In this document: one piece after another, positions 22,751 through 33,509 of the stretch
How the letters are laid out: each line of letters begins with the position of its first letter
Position numbering within the stretch: the stretch's first letter is position 1
From: Branchipolynoe longqiensis
Taxonomy: Eukaryota > Annelida > Polychaeta > Phyllodocida > Polynoidae
Direction: 5' to 3'
NCBI GenBank assembly: GCA_030323885.1
Contig: CM059190.1
Location: 102,222,483-102,286,482, forward strand
DNA: 64,000 bases
Notes under the pieces: model-generated
Database searches by the model: none
The model's input: only the letters and a program-made list of their open reading frames with translations
Told to the model about the DNA's origin: nothing
Translations under genes and position numbers: made by a program

Positions 22751-23200
22751 TGCTGAACTGTACACGCAATCTATATTCACGGCCAATAACATAACAGGAA
22801 GTTACTCCCGTAAGCACCGTCTCCACTCTCCAGGTGTGTGATATTTGCTGAACTTGTACACACAATCCAATATTATTCACTGTGCTAGACAATAACACGA
22901 CAGGAAGTTACCCCAGTAAGCACCGTCTCCACTCTCCAGGTGTGTCATATCTGCTGAACTTGTACACACAGTCCAATATTATTCACTGTGCTAGACAATA
23001 ACACGACAGGAAGTTACCCCAGTAAGCACCGTCTCCACTCTCCAGGTGTGTCATATCTGCTGAACTTGTACACACAGTCCAATATTATTCACTGTGCTAA
23101 ACAATAACACAGCAGGAGGTTACTGCAGGAAGCACCGTCTCCACTCTCCAGGTGTGTATTCCATACTGAACTTGTAGTTGTACACACAGTCCAATATTAT
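22751..23200. repeat. 106-bp minisatellite
   Basis: Four units; starts of the last three at 22847, 22953 and 23059. Shared blocks: GCTGAACTTGTACACACA, CAATATTATTCACTGTGCTA and GCACCGTCTCCACTCTCCAG. Confidence 0.9.
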
Positions 23201-23269
23201 TTAGCCATCCCAGGGTTCCTGTGTGTGTCTACACATGTGTCTTGTGGTGTGTGTCTTGTATCTACCTCC

Positions 23270-23487
23270 ACACAACTGGTTCATCAAAGGCTGTGGTATG
23301 TGCTGTCCTCTCTCTGGGAAAGTGCATATAAAAGACCCCTTGCTGCTTATAGGAAAGAGTAGCCTATGTGGCAACAGCAGGTTTCCTCCAAAGAAATGTG
23401 TCAGAATGATCCTATGTTTGACGTCCAATAGCTGCCGATAAAAATTGATGCGCTCTAGAGGCGTCGTTGAATAAAACAAACTTTCCT
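23270..23487 (+). mobile_element. SINE-B copy, head missing
   Basis: From CTGGTTCATCAAAGGCTGTG through GGGAAAGTGCATATAAAAGA and TTTGACGTCCAATAGC to GCGTCGTTGAATAAAACAAA. The tRNA-like head is absent. Confidence 0.9.
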
Positions 23488-24476
23488 TTTTTTGTATCTA
23501 CCTCCATGGTGTATCATCGTGACGACAGTATCCATGGTGATAATCACAGCCAGGAGGATAGTTTTACATGAAGGTTGTCAGTGGTGGGTGTATCCATCAC
23601 CTAGCACTGATGAGCGGCAGTTCCAGCATCAGCAACCCCCCAGCCTCTACCACGCCTCCTAGCGGCACTGGTCATGACCTAGTTCCATGTCGCCGGGTGG
23701 GGGTGGGGTGTGTGGGAGGGGGTAAATTTCCAGGTGTGCTTGGTGTAATCTGCTCATTCAATCACACCCACCTGGGTGGATGGGGGGGGGGGGGTCGATA
23801 CGTGTACTGACCCGCATCGCCCTCACACCCACACATACACACACCTACCAATATGGTGTGGTGGTAGGTATTTATAAACTCACCGTGTCCACACACACCC
23901 TCACACACACATACACACACACTCACGAACCCTTGTCATCTTCCACTACATACACCATGTCCTGTATAATAAAGTCTTATCGCCTCCACACGCAACGTAG
24001 GTTGGTTGGTTAGTTTAGTCCTTGAGTTGTCGGAGCAGACGACACTTAGAGAGTAATCCGAACGCGCGCAGAATGAGCGGGAGAGAAACGCTGGTTGCCC
24101 GTCTGCACTGTGCAGCTGAATGTAAACACACCTGTGTTGGCGACTGGCCTGCCTCTCCCCTCCCTCACCCCTCACCACCGACACGGTTCTTACCCCCTGC
24201 TCATTCGCCACGCTCTGCTGCCTACAGAGGGCAGCACTCACCCCTGTGCACTTATTACTAGTATCAGCGCAGCGGTGTCAACGCGCGGGCACCCTCCTCT
24301 GCCTTGCTCCACCTCTGCCCTCTGCTGCTGCCGCTGAGGGACCAGTGTAACGCTCCCTTTTCGGCGCATTCCCTCGGCGCGTGTCGATTACATTCGCTGC
24401 CCGCCGCAAGCATGCGCCGGCGCGCTGTTTCCCGTGGCGCCCTCACGGGGCGATGTGACGTACTAGGGTGCTTGTG

Positions 24477-24478
<2 letters not shown>
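23488..24478. other. Unassigned; GC-rich at the right end
   Basis: 23700-23930 has TG/CA and poly-G runs. 24100-24470 is GC- and CpG-rich (GCGCCGGCGCGCTG near 24415) and could be a promoter or 5' exon for a gene on either strand, but no motif decides it. Confidence 0.4.

Positions 24479-24532
<54 letters not shown>
24479..24532. repeat. (GT)27 microsatellite
   Basis: About 54 bp of uninterrupted GT, followed by a G-rich stretch to about 24600. Confidence 0.95.
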
Positions 24533-24535
<3 letters not shown>

Positions 24536-24728
24536 GAGGGGAGGGGTACGGGGTAGGGTGGGAGGGGGGATAAGGGGGTGCCCCGGGGTGAGGTGTGAGC
24601 CAGAGAAAGGCCAGTAAGGGCGGAAGGAGACAGAGATGAACAAGAGGAAGGAGTGAAAGTGGAATGTGACCGCAGCAGTGTGTATAGCACGCTTCACCTC
24701 TCAGACACGCGAGGAATTCGGAACCAGT

Positions 24729-25580
24729 GTGTGTCTCTGAATTAGTGTATATGTATGTGCGTCTGAGTGTGTCTGTGTGTGTCAGTGTGTGTCTGTGTCT
24801 GTCACTCAGTCTGTGTGTGTATGTCTGTATATGTGTGTGTGTGTCTGATTATGTGTGTCTGTGTGTGTCTGTGTGTATGTGTGGGTCCGTATGTCTGTAT
24901 GTGTGTTTATATATGTCTGTATATGTGTGAATGTGTCTGATTATGTGTGTCTGTGTGTGTTTGTATGTGTCTATGTGTCTGTGTGTGTCTGTATGTGTGG
25001 TTACATATGTATGTCTCTCTCTATGAGTATATGTGTATGTGTGTGTCTGTGTGACAAAGTGACAAATAAGGAAATACTCGAACGGACAGGGCTGCCCTCT
25101 ATGGAAGATCTTCTGATCAAAAAGAATCTCCGGTGGACTGGACACCTCATGTGAATGTCATCAGACAGGCTACCAAAGCAGATCCTCTACTCTCAACTGT
25201 CTTCTGGTTACAGAAAGACAGGGCGCGATTGTCTCTGGTTCAAGGATACCATCAAGAGAAACCTGAAGCTGAGAGACATTAAGAGTTAATAAGCCCGACT
25301 CCTGGACATCACTCTTACAGCAGAGAGCTAAATGGAGAGCGGCTGTCAAGTAATGAAAACAGTCTTTGTCACATCGCAACCGACAGCATGATGATGATGT
25401 GTCTGTGTGTGTCCGTATGTCTGAATGTGTGTCTGTATTTGTCTGTGTGTGTCTGTCTGTATATGTGTCTGTCTGTGTGTGTCCGTATATGCATGTGTGT
25501 CTCCGTATGTCTGTCTCTATGTGTGTGTCTATCTGTGGCTGTCTGTGTGTTTATGTGTATGTTTGTGTGTGTGCAGTAAA
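24729..25580. repeat. TGTGTCTG microsatellite split by a LINE insertion
   Basis: Degenerate (TGTGTCTG)n at 24729-25053 and 25398-25580. The two halves were one array before the LINE fragment entered. Confidence 0.85.
25054..25397 (+). mobile_element. Non-LTR retrotransposon 3' end, copy 2
   Basis: 5'-truncated. It translates as DKVTNKEILERTGLPSMEDL then LIKKNLRWTGHLM, the C-terminal segment that follows the reverse transcriptase domain in many animal LINEs, with frame breaks further on. It ends GCATGATGATGATG. Flanks TGTGTCTGTGTG at 25042 and 25398 fit a 12-bp duplication, but the microsatellite makes that ambiguous. Confidence 0.85.
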
Positions 25581-25610
25581 CCCCTCTAGCTTCATCCTCC
25601 AAGCTCCATT

Positions 25611-25945
25611 GTGCAGTGACAGTATCAATGCCCGGCTGACAGTAACAATATCCGTCTGACAGTGTCTGAGTGACAGTATCAATGCCCGTCTGACAGTAAC
25701 AATATCTGTCTGACAGTGTCTGAGTGACAGTATCACTGCCTGGCTGACAGTAAGAATATCCATCTGACAGTGTCTGAGTGACAGTATCAACGCCCATCTG
25801 ACAGTAACATTATCCGTCTGACAGTGTCTGAGTGACAGTATCAATGCCCGGCTGACAGTAACAATATCCGTCTGACAGTGTCTGAGTGACAGTAACAATA
25901 TCCGTCTGACAGTGTCTGAGTGACAGTATCAATGCCCGACTGACA
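25611..25945. repeat. 54-bp minisatellite
   Basis: About six units, e.g. AGTATC at 25621, 25675 and 25729. Blocks: GACAGTATCAATGCCCG, CTGACAGTAACAATATCC and GTCTGACAGTGTCTGAG. Confidence 0.9.
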
Positions 25946-26167
25946 CTCATCGGCAATGCCTCTCCGGTGTTCTGTTCCACAAGATTCCTCTCTTGGAACT
26001 CTTCTCCGTCGCAAGTGTAAATGAACTCACGCTGTATATTAATAAATATATATCCACGTCCCAACTGTTAAAAAACACCAAAAAACTGCACAACTTTGGC
26101 AGAAAGTAGCTAACGGCGCTCGACTGTACGCGCTAAGCACACTGCCACACTCTGGTTGTCTGCTACA

Positions 26168-26340
26168 GCGTTCCACTCTCCACTCTCCACTCTCCACTCT
26201 CCACTCGGTGCGTCGTCTGCCAGTAAAAACACACCAAGCTGACTGAGACGGGTGCGTGACACTCACCCCGTCACACCGCTCACACCCTCACACCCTCACA
26301 CCCGCACACCCGCACACCCCTCACAACCCGCACACTTACA
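26168..26340. repeat. CTCTCCA and CACACCCG simple repeats
   Basis: 26168-26210 is (CTCTCCA)n; 26258-26335 is (CACCCTCA)-like. Confidence 0.7.
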
Positions 26341-26459
26341 CTTATTGCGACATTTTGGAAGTCCCTCTCCAACATGTTGATAGCCTCATTATCACTGAAG
26401 TGTATAATGCACCAGTGCCAGACGGGTCTCTATACTGATGGTGTGTGTGTGTGTTCCAC

Positions 26460-27160
26460 CCATTTAGATGTAGCAGAGCAGGGGACCAGTTCATAACAGA
26501 AGGTGTGCCCATGTGAGCTGGTTACACTGGTACCCGTCTGTCTCTACTGATGGTGTGTGTTCCATCCCCTAGATGTAGCAGAGCAGGGGACCAGTTCACA
26601 AGGTGTGCCCATGTGTGCCCATGTGAGCTGGTTACACTGGTACCCGTCTGTCTCTACTGATGGTGTGTGTTCCATCCCATAGATGTAGCAGAGCAGGGGA
26701 CCAGTTCATAACACAAGGTGTGACCATGTGAGCTGGTTACACTGGTACCCGTCTGTCTCTACTGATGGTGTGTGTTCCATCCCATAGACGTAGCAGAGCA
26801 GGGGACCAGTTCATAACACAAGGTGGGTCCATATGAGCTGGTTACACTGGTACCCGTCTGTCTCTACTGATGGTGTGTGGTGTGTGTTCCATCCATTTAG
26901 ATGTAGCAGAGCAGGGGACCAGTTCATAACACAAGGCATGTCCATGTGAGCTGGTTAAACTGGTACCCGTCTGTCTCTACTGATGGTGTGTGGTGTGTGT
27001 TCCATCCATTTAGATGTAGCAGGGGACCAGTTCATAACACAAGGCACGTCCATATGAGCTGGTTACACTGGTACCCGTCTGTCTCTACTGATGGTGTGTG
27101 GTGTGTGTTCCATACCATAGATGTAGCAGAGCAGGGGACCAGTTCATAACACAAGGTGCA
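26460..27160. repeat. About 105-bp minisatellite
   Basis: About seven units with GATGTAGCAGAGCAGGGGAC, CCAGTTCATAACACAAGG, GAGCTGGTTACACTGGTACC and CTGTCTCTACTGATGGTG. Unit length varies by a TGTGG insertion. Confidence 0.9.
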
Positions 27161-27293
27161 TCCAAATGAGCTGGTTACACTGGTACCCACCTGCCTCCCA
27201 CCGCGCCACCTGTCGGCTGACCCGCCCCGAGCTCCCTCACTGTACCTGACCGGACACCTGTGCACCAACCTGCTCTCCTCTCCCACCGTGTGG

Positions 27294-27775
27294 GATCCAC
27301 ACATTAATCAGTTAATGCCCGATATGGGACTTTGGTCTGAGGGACCACTGCGATCCACACATTAATCAGTTAATAGCCAATATGGGACTTGAGGTCTGAG
27401 GGACCACTGCGATCCACACATTAATCAGTTAATAGCCAATATGGGACTTGAGGTCTGAGGGACTCCTGCGATACACACATTAATCAGTTAATGCCCGATA
27501 TGGGACTTTGGTCTGAGGGACCACTGCGATCCACACATTAATCAGTTAATAGCCGATATGGAACTTGCAGTCTGAGCGATTCCTGTGATCTACACATTAA
27601 TCAGTTAATAGCCAATATGGGACTTGAGGTCTGAGGGACCACTGCCATCCACAAATTAATCAATTAATACCCGATATGGGACTTGTGGTCTGAGGGACTC
27701 CTGCTCGCCTCTCCCAGTGTGTGGGATCCATGCATTGATCAGCTAATGCCTGATATGGGACTTGCGGTCTCAAGG
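27294..27775. repeat. 58-59-bp minisatellite
   Basis: About eight units, starts at 27294, 27352, 27411, 27470, 27528 and 27587. Blocks: GATCCACACATTAATCAG, TATGGGACTTGAGGTCTGAG and GGACCACTGC. The segment before it (27180-27293) is the only unique sequence in the 26.4-27.8 kb stretch. Confidence 0.9.
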
Positions 27776-28051
27776 TTTGTTGGTTGTTGGAGCTTTACGT
27801 CCTTGCAACATCCAAAGTCATATCAGGACAGATACCGACTTGTGACAGTGCACACTCATGGTGGCTTTATAGTGCTGCCCCACTGGGAAATCAGGCCACC
27901 GGCACCATAACCTGACATCCCACTCATTCACATTATCCGGACACTGAGCTAACCAGTTCTTGCCCTATCCTATTAATGCCAAGTGCCAAGCCCCAGTACC
28001 CGTCCTGATATGACCTTAGATGTTGCCAGGATGTAAAACCCCAAAAAGCAC
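27776..28051. mobile_element. SINE-A, antisense body fused to a sense 3' end
   Basis: 27776-28000 is antisense (GTTGGTTGTTGGAGCTTTAC to TTAATGCCAAGTGCC). 28001-28051 is a sense 3' end (TACCCGTCCTGATATGACC). Confidence 0.85.
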
Positions 28052-28512
28052 CCAACCCCGCTATCGCACGATTTGTATGACCGTGGACATGTTTACAACT
28101 TTGAACGGCCTCTAATTGGTAAACAGTGGTTTCTTTTTTCATCATCAGGTTCAAGCCCTGAACTCTACTCGGGTCTGCTTTCACTTTTAGCAGTCGTACA
28201 TGATGTTCAGTTCATTGGCACTTAATCATAAGTATCAAAGTCCGATAGAATGTAGGGTCACAGGGTGGTGAGTTTACAGCGAGAATCCCATCCTGACTAC
28301 GCAGGTTCGAGTCCAGGAGCGTAGTGTCAGAGTTGCTCCATCGGGCGGAAGTCGTGTAGAAACCCGCTAGGTGGCGTTAGGGTGTTGGGACGGTGGTCAC
28401 TGCTGGGGCAATGGGACATCATCTAAATGGCATAGCCATGGGAGTCAATGGTTATACCACTAATCCAGCACCGTGAATTACACATGCTATGAGTATGAGT
28501 AACATGGGAGAG
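28052..28512. other. Unassigned
   Basis: No gene. ACGCAGGTTCGAGTCC near 28300 resembles a B-box but no matching A-box was found upstream. Confidence 0.4.
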
Positions 28513-28865
28513 TTTGTTTGTTTGTGGTTGTTTTACGTCCTAGCAACATCTAAGGTGATATAAGGATGGGTACTGACTTGTGACAGTGCACACTCATGGT
28601 GACTTTTTATAGTGCTGTCCCCACTTGGAGACCAGGCAAGCAGCACCATGACCTGATATCCCACTCAGTCACATTATCCTGACACTGAGCCAACCAGTCC
28701 TTGTCCTATCCTAATAATGCCGAGTGCCTGGCTAGGAAGTGACAAGTATCAGTTAAGTCATTGGTTTGACTCGACTAGGGTTCGAACCCATAAACCCATG
28801 GGTTCAAATCCCCTGATTTCCCAAAGCAGGAGACGGATGCTCAAACTCATTCGGCCATCCCGTCT
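28513..28865 (-). mobile_element. SINE-A copy, full length
   Basis: Antisense, from the 3' end TGTGGTTGTTTTACGTCC to the head CATTCGGCCATCCCGTCTGG. It belongs to the subfamily with GATGGCCGAATGAG and a doubled B-box region. Confidence 0.9.
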
Positions 28866-29130
28866 GGTCTGACATGAGTAATGGATGTCCACTTAGAAAG
28901 TGCATTATTAGCACGATATAGGTCCTTAATAAACGCTCCATCACCAAGATGGAGTTTGTGTCGAGCATTTGGAGTGCGCGCTGACAAAATACGATCTGAG
29001 GTCATGGCTCATTCCAGAATCCCCGAGGTCTCAATCCTCATATCAGGTAATACATACTTATTAATGAACCAACTTTACTTTCCGAGCGATAACTCTTTTG
29101 ATAAAAAATACAAAGATAGAATATATCCAA
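28866..29130 (+). other. Unique segment, possible exon
   Basis: An 87-codon open frame (28881-29144) with ordinary-looking amino acid composition: it contains ALLARYRSLINAPSPRW and SEVMAHSRIPEVSILISG, then TCAG|GTAATA, a fair splice donor. I recognise no family and the acceptor side is weak. Confidence 0.25.
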
Positions 29131-29485
29131 TTAAAGCTGCATAGTCTGATGAAACATCACATTTTCAAAACCAAAACAAGCATCTCAATTTGATTCTACA
29201 TATCTAACTTAAATACTGGTGCACTTGTTAAACATTTGTCACCACATAGAAGGGAATACTGAGGCAATTTAAAATGACCTATTATTGCCGAAACCTATGG
29301 TGTCAGAGTTTTGGCAAGCATGCCAAAACTAATTTGGCTTGTTTGCACTTCAAATATCTCAAAAGTTAGCTATTTAAAATAAAAGTTAATTCAAATGAAA
29401 GTAGGGTAGATTATACCAATCAGCCTAATATGTTTATCTCAGAAAATGACAAAAACTCAAAACCCATCGGACTATGCAACTTTAA
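29131..29485 (+). mobile_element. TTAA-family MITE, intact
   Basis: Begins TTAAAGCTGCATAGTCTGAT and ends ATCGGACTATGCAACTTTAA; 355 bp. Confidence 0.9.
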
Positions 29486-29525
29486 TCAACAGCCATAAGA
29501 TAAGGATACATTTCACTAAATGGTG

Positions 29526-29946
29526 ATATTGGATGCCTGATATTGGATGCCTGATATTGGATGCCTGACATTGGATGCCTGATATTGGATGCCTGATATT
29601 GGATGCCTGATATTGGATGCCTGCTATTGGATGCCTGCTATTGGATGCCTGCTATTGGATGCCTGCTATTGGATGCCTGCTATTGGATGCCTGCTATTGG
29701 ATGCCTGCTATTGGATGCCTGCTATTGGATGCCTGTTATTGGATGCCTGTTATTGGATGCCTGCTATTGGATGCCTGCTATTGGATGCCTGCTATTGGAT
29801 GCCTGCTATTGGATGCCTGCTATTGGATGCCTGCTATTGGATGCCTGATATTGGCTTCCTGATATTGGCCTCCTGATATTGGATGCCTGCTATTGGATGG
29901 CTGCTATTGGATGCCTGATATTGGATGCCTGATATTGGATGCCTGG
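29526..29946. repeat. 14-bp minisatellite
   Basis: About 30 units of ATTGGATGCCTGAT or ATTGGATGCCTGCT. Three units make 42 bp, so several frames stay open; these are not genes. Bracketed within 50 bp on each side by TTAA-family MITEs. Confidence 0.95.
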
Positions 29947-29990
29947 TATTAATGTGGTTATTGCTACATAGAAAGTATTATCAGCGCTGT

Positions 29991-30325
29991 TTAAAGCTGC
30001 ATAGTCAAATAGAACATCAACTTTTCAAAACCAAACTAATTATCTAGAATTGATTCATATATCTAACTTAGATACTGGTGTCTAACCAGTTGTTGCCACA
30101 TAGGAGGGAATACCGAGCCAATTTAATAGAACATGTTTCTGCAGAAGCCCATGGTGTGCTTCTCAACATTAATTTTCTACGTTTGGACTTCAAATATCTC
30201 AAAAGTTAGCGACTTAAAATAACATTTACTTCAAACTAAAGTAAGGTAGGTTATAACAATCAACCTAATATATTTATCTCAGAAAAATGACAGAAACTCA
30301 AAACCATCGGACTATGCAACTTTAA
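29991..30325 (+). mobile_element. TTAA-family MITE, intact
   Basis: Begins TTAAAGCTGCATAGTCAAAT and ends ATCGGACTATGCAACTTTAA; 335 bp. Confidence 0.9.
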
Positions 30326-30772
30326 ACATTTAATGAACACAAATGCAGATTGAGGTACATGAGCCACCCCTACCCACGCTCCCCCCCCCCCACCCCCCAT
30401 CCACCCACACAACCACGTAATTCTCACGGCCCACGTTGTACAAACAGCTCATCGATCTGCGCCGTCGTGGGAACAACCTCCACTCACTGCCAACGTGGTG
30501 TTTACATTGCCACTAGGTCGATCCACATGGATCCACAAGCCGCCTCTCAAAGCCCTGGAATCCACCACTTTCATTCTCTTCTAACCCCCCCCCCCCCCAA
30601 TAAACAAACAAAAAACAAACAAAAAACACACACAAAACATTCCGATCACCGGAGCCATTTTTATTCCAAGGATGTCGACTTTTAGGTATTGTTTGTTTCA
30701 CTGATTATACTGACACATCCCTTGTCATTGCAATTTTATTTAACTCACTGAATTGATTAATCATTTAAAGTT
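30326..30772. other. Unassigned with poly-C runs
   Basis: C-runs at about 30372-30395 and 30586-30598, an A-rich stretch at 30600-30645, no gene. Confidence 0.5.
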
Positions 30773-31290
30773 GCTGGTTGGTGAGTTGGTTGTTGGAGTG
30801 TTACGTCCTGGCAACATCTAAGGTCATATCAGGATGGGTACCGACTTATGGAACTGACAGTGCGCACTCATGGTAACTTTATAGTGCTGACCAGGGTTCG
30901 AACCCGTGGGTTCGAATCCAACGATCTACCAGTTGAGACACCAGACGCAGCGGCCGAATCGGTAGAGCGCAGGCCTCCCGTGTGGAACTTAGCAGGTCGG
31001 GAGTTCAATTCCCGGCCGAGTCAAACCAATGACTTATACAATTTGTACTTGTTGCTGCCTAACCTGGCGCTTGGCATTATTGGGATAGGGCAAGAACTGG
31101 TTGGCTCAGTGTCAGGATAATGTGACTAAGTGGGATATTGGGTCATGGTGCTGGCAGCATGATTTCTCAGTGGGGCAGCACTATAAAGTGGCCATGAGTG
31201 TGCACTGTCACAAGTCAGTACCCATCCTGATATGACCTTAGAAGTTAGATGTTGCCAGGACATAAAACTCCAACAACCAACCAACTAACC
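30773..31290. mobile_element. Two SINE-A copies in opposite orientation
   Basis: 30773-30945 (-) is internally deleted: it jumps from the 3' section to the B-box section. 30946-31290 (+) is full length with head GCGGCCGAATCGGTAGAGCG, B-box GGGAGTTCAATTCCC and tail AACTCCAACAACCAACC. Confidence 0.9.
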
Positions 31291-31332
31291 CATGTCATTG
31301 CAACTTGAATTGATCAATCATTTAAAGTTGCT

Positions 31333-31390
31333 GATTGGTTGGTTGTTGACGTTTTACGTCCTGGCAACATCTAAGGTCAGATCAGGACCC
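31333..31390 (-). mobile_element. SINE-A 3' fragment
   Basis: GGTTGGTTGTTGACGTTTTA to AGGTCAGATCAGGACCC. The preceding 45 bp repeat sequence seen before the SINE at 30773. Confidence 0.8.
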
Positions 31391-31559
31391 AACATCGTTC
31401 ACTGCCACTAAACGCAGTATTAATTATTAACCGACTATAAAAGTATACACGAGTAGCAGACGACAATGGCTACACACATAACGCACACCAGACGACTTTC
31501 AGTGGAAAAAGCGCGCGATTTCACCACCTCCGAAAGCAGACGACATTTGACCACACAGC

Positions 31560-31740
31560 AGACGACAGTTTTACAAAATGGCGGCGCGCGCGTAGCTAGG
31601 TTACAGGCGCGAGCACCAGGCGGAAGTGACGTCACGACGGGCCCGGGTCATTTCCTCATCCGGGCCCGTCCTCGTGAAGCTGTCACGGACTCATACCGAC
31701 ACGACCGTGCGCAGGGTCAACACCGGCGCGCATGCGCAGT
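31560..31740. promoter_or_regulatory. CpG-rich promoter-like island
   Basis: CGGAAGTGACGTCAC at 31621-31635 is a composite of an ETS site (CGGAAGT) and a full cAMP-response element (TGACGTCA). CAAAATGGCGGC at 31574-31585 matches the YY1 core found at many animal housekeeping start sites. The surrounding 200 bp is CpG-dense. No coding exon was identified next to it; an open frame of 140 codons (31466-31888, +) crosses the island but is not recognisable. The ATG within the YY1-like site opens only five codons. Confidence 0.55.
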
Positions 31741-31890
31741 GTGCGTAAGTAAGCAGCGGGAGTCGCCGCCAGGGCTTCTGGGTAAAGACCGCAGGCCACG
31801 CCCAGCTAGCTCAGTTGTCGTGGAGTTGGAATTAAATCAAAATCGCCGTAGAGGATTCACTGCTTGGATAACTCTAACTAGAGTCTAAGT

Positions 31891-31961
<71 letters not shown>

Positions 31962-32042
31962 ATATATATGACTTGCTACCGGTGCGGGTATTCCGAGCCA
32001 TTGGTCGAGAAATATAAAAGTTGCCAATCCATTTACGCTGTC

Positions 32043-32112
<70 letters not shown>
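31891..32112. repeat. Two (TA)n microsatellites
   Basis: 31891-31969 and 32047-32112 are nearly pure TA, separated by 77 bp. Further TA runs lie at 32366-32393 and 32524-32548. Confidence 0.95.
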
Positions 32113-32115
<3 letters not shown>

Positions 32116-32362
32116 GTAATATAAGTTCAGGCACAAAACCATTTAAACGCCAATCCAAAAATGGAGATAAACAATAGAATAAAACCTCCAAACAGTTTTT
32201 TTTAAATTCCTACTTTGTTAGTCATTGCTCCATAACCATGTGATCATATTAAAAGTGGAATTAGTGAGAATTAAAATTATTTTCAGGTACAAGCCCTTTA
32301 TTTAAACCACATTTATGGATTGGTGTTTACGTGGTTTTGCGCCTGTACTCTTCATTATATAC

Positions 32363-32395
<33 letters not shown>

Positions 32396-32695
32396 AACAT
32401 ATGCACAGATGATATATATTATTTTTAGCATTACAGGTTAAGTGATTGGCTAATTTTGTCCCTAGAAATATGACTGCGACTAGCTAAGATAAAAAAAACA
32501 ACTTGGCTTTGAAACGTTGAAGTTATATATATATATATATATATATATAAATATAAAGTTCCAGTCGCAAGTGACAGTGGGAGCGGCGGAAGTATGGTTC
32601 GGCGGTGGTGGAGCCACTGGTGCCCGTATGAGTAGAAAGCAAATAGATGGAGAGAACCCATTGGCCAATAATATAATATCGGAATAACATAATAC
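32113..32695. other. Unassigned AT-rich sequence
   Basis: No gene. 32565-32645 is GC-rich with GGTGGTGGAGCCACTGG, reminiscent of CCAGTGGCGCCGCCACCGG near 61250 in reverse. Confidence 0.4.
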
Positions 32696-32835
32696 AGTGT
32701 AATAAGAACATAGAAATTCCCTTACGCACCTTTATACTCGCATAATGCTTATACATCACATATATATATGTGTGTGTGTGTGTGATGTGTAGCGTATTAT
32801 GCGAGTATAAAGGCACAGAAGAGAACTACTTCATT
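32696..32835. repeat. Palindromic element P1
   Basis: Arms CCTTTATACTCGCATAATGC and GTATTATGCGAGTATAAAGG flank a TATATG/TGTG core. Close relatives at 52.1 and 61.1 kb. Confidence 0.75.
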
Positions 32836-33091
32836 ATTAATATATTATTATATACCGTTGCTTCTATGTCCATCTTCCTGTACCGCCCAGGTGCGACCTG
32901 TGGCACCTCCAACTGCTGTTCATGAACCTCGTGGACTCAGGAACCTCAGTCGCACCGGAGGATTTATATATATATATATAGTTATATATATATATTTTAT
33001 GAACACACATCCCGCCCACCGATGCCGAAGCGGGGTTGGAACGGTGCAGTAAACGTGTTGACCTATATGTCACCACAGGTGACGACTGAGT

Positions 33092-33396
33092 CATCATCAT
33101 CATCATCATGCTGTCGCTCGCGATGCGACAAAGACTGCTTTCATTACTTGACTGCCGCTCTCCATTTAGTTCTCTGCTGTGAGAGTTGTGTCCATGAGTC
33201 GGTCTTAATGTCTGTAACCAGAAGACAGTTGAGAATAGAGGATCTGCTTTGGTAGCCTGTCTAATGACATCCTCATGATGTGTCCAGTCCACCAGAGATT
33301 CTTTTTGATCAGAAGATCTTCCATAGAGGGCAGCCCCGTCCGTTCGAGTATTTCCTTATTTGTCACTTTGTCCTTCCAGGTTAGCCTCATGATTGA
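33092..33396 (-). mobile_element. Non-LTR retrotransposon 3' end, copy 3
   Basis: Antisense, 5'-truncated. It starts with (CAT)6, contains TTTTTGATCAGAAGATCTTC, and translates on the minus strand as KDKVTNKEILERTGLPSMED, then RLPKQILYSQLSSGY. A perfect 10-bp target duplication, ACGACTGAGT, lies at 33082-33091 and 33397-33406. Confidence 0.9.
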
Positions 33397-33509
33397 ACGA
33401 CTGAGTAAGTGCAGCTATAAAGGTACACAGGTACACAGGTGGTGTGTGTGGCTGGGTTATTGCGTGTACCCCATATTTACCACTCAGTTAATCTGTTTTT
33501 ACTGTTGAC

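Noticed and set aside
29589..29876. Three overlapping frames reading MPDIGCLLLDA repeats
   Set aside because: 14-bp minisatellite; three units make 42 bp and preserve any frame.
30946..31015. Apparent tRNA genes at SINE heads
   Set aside because: A- and B-boxes are present, but the cloverleaf does not fold properly and each is followed by the shared SINE body.
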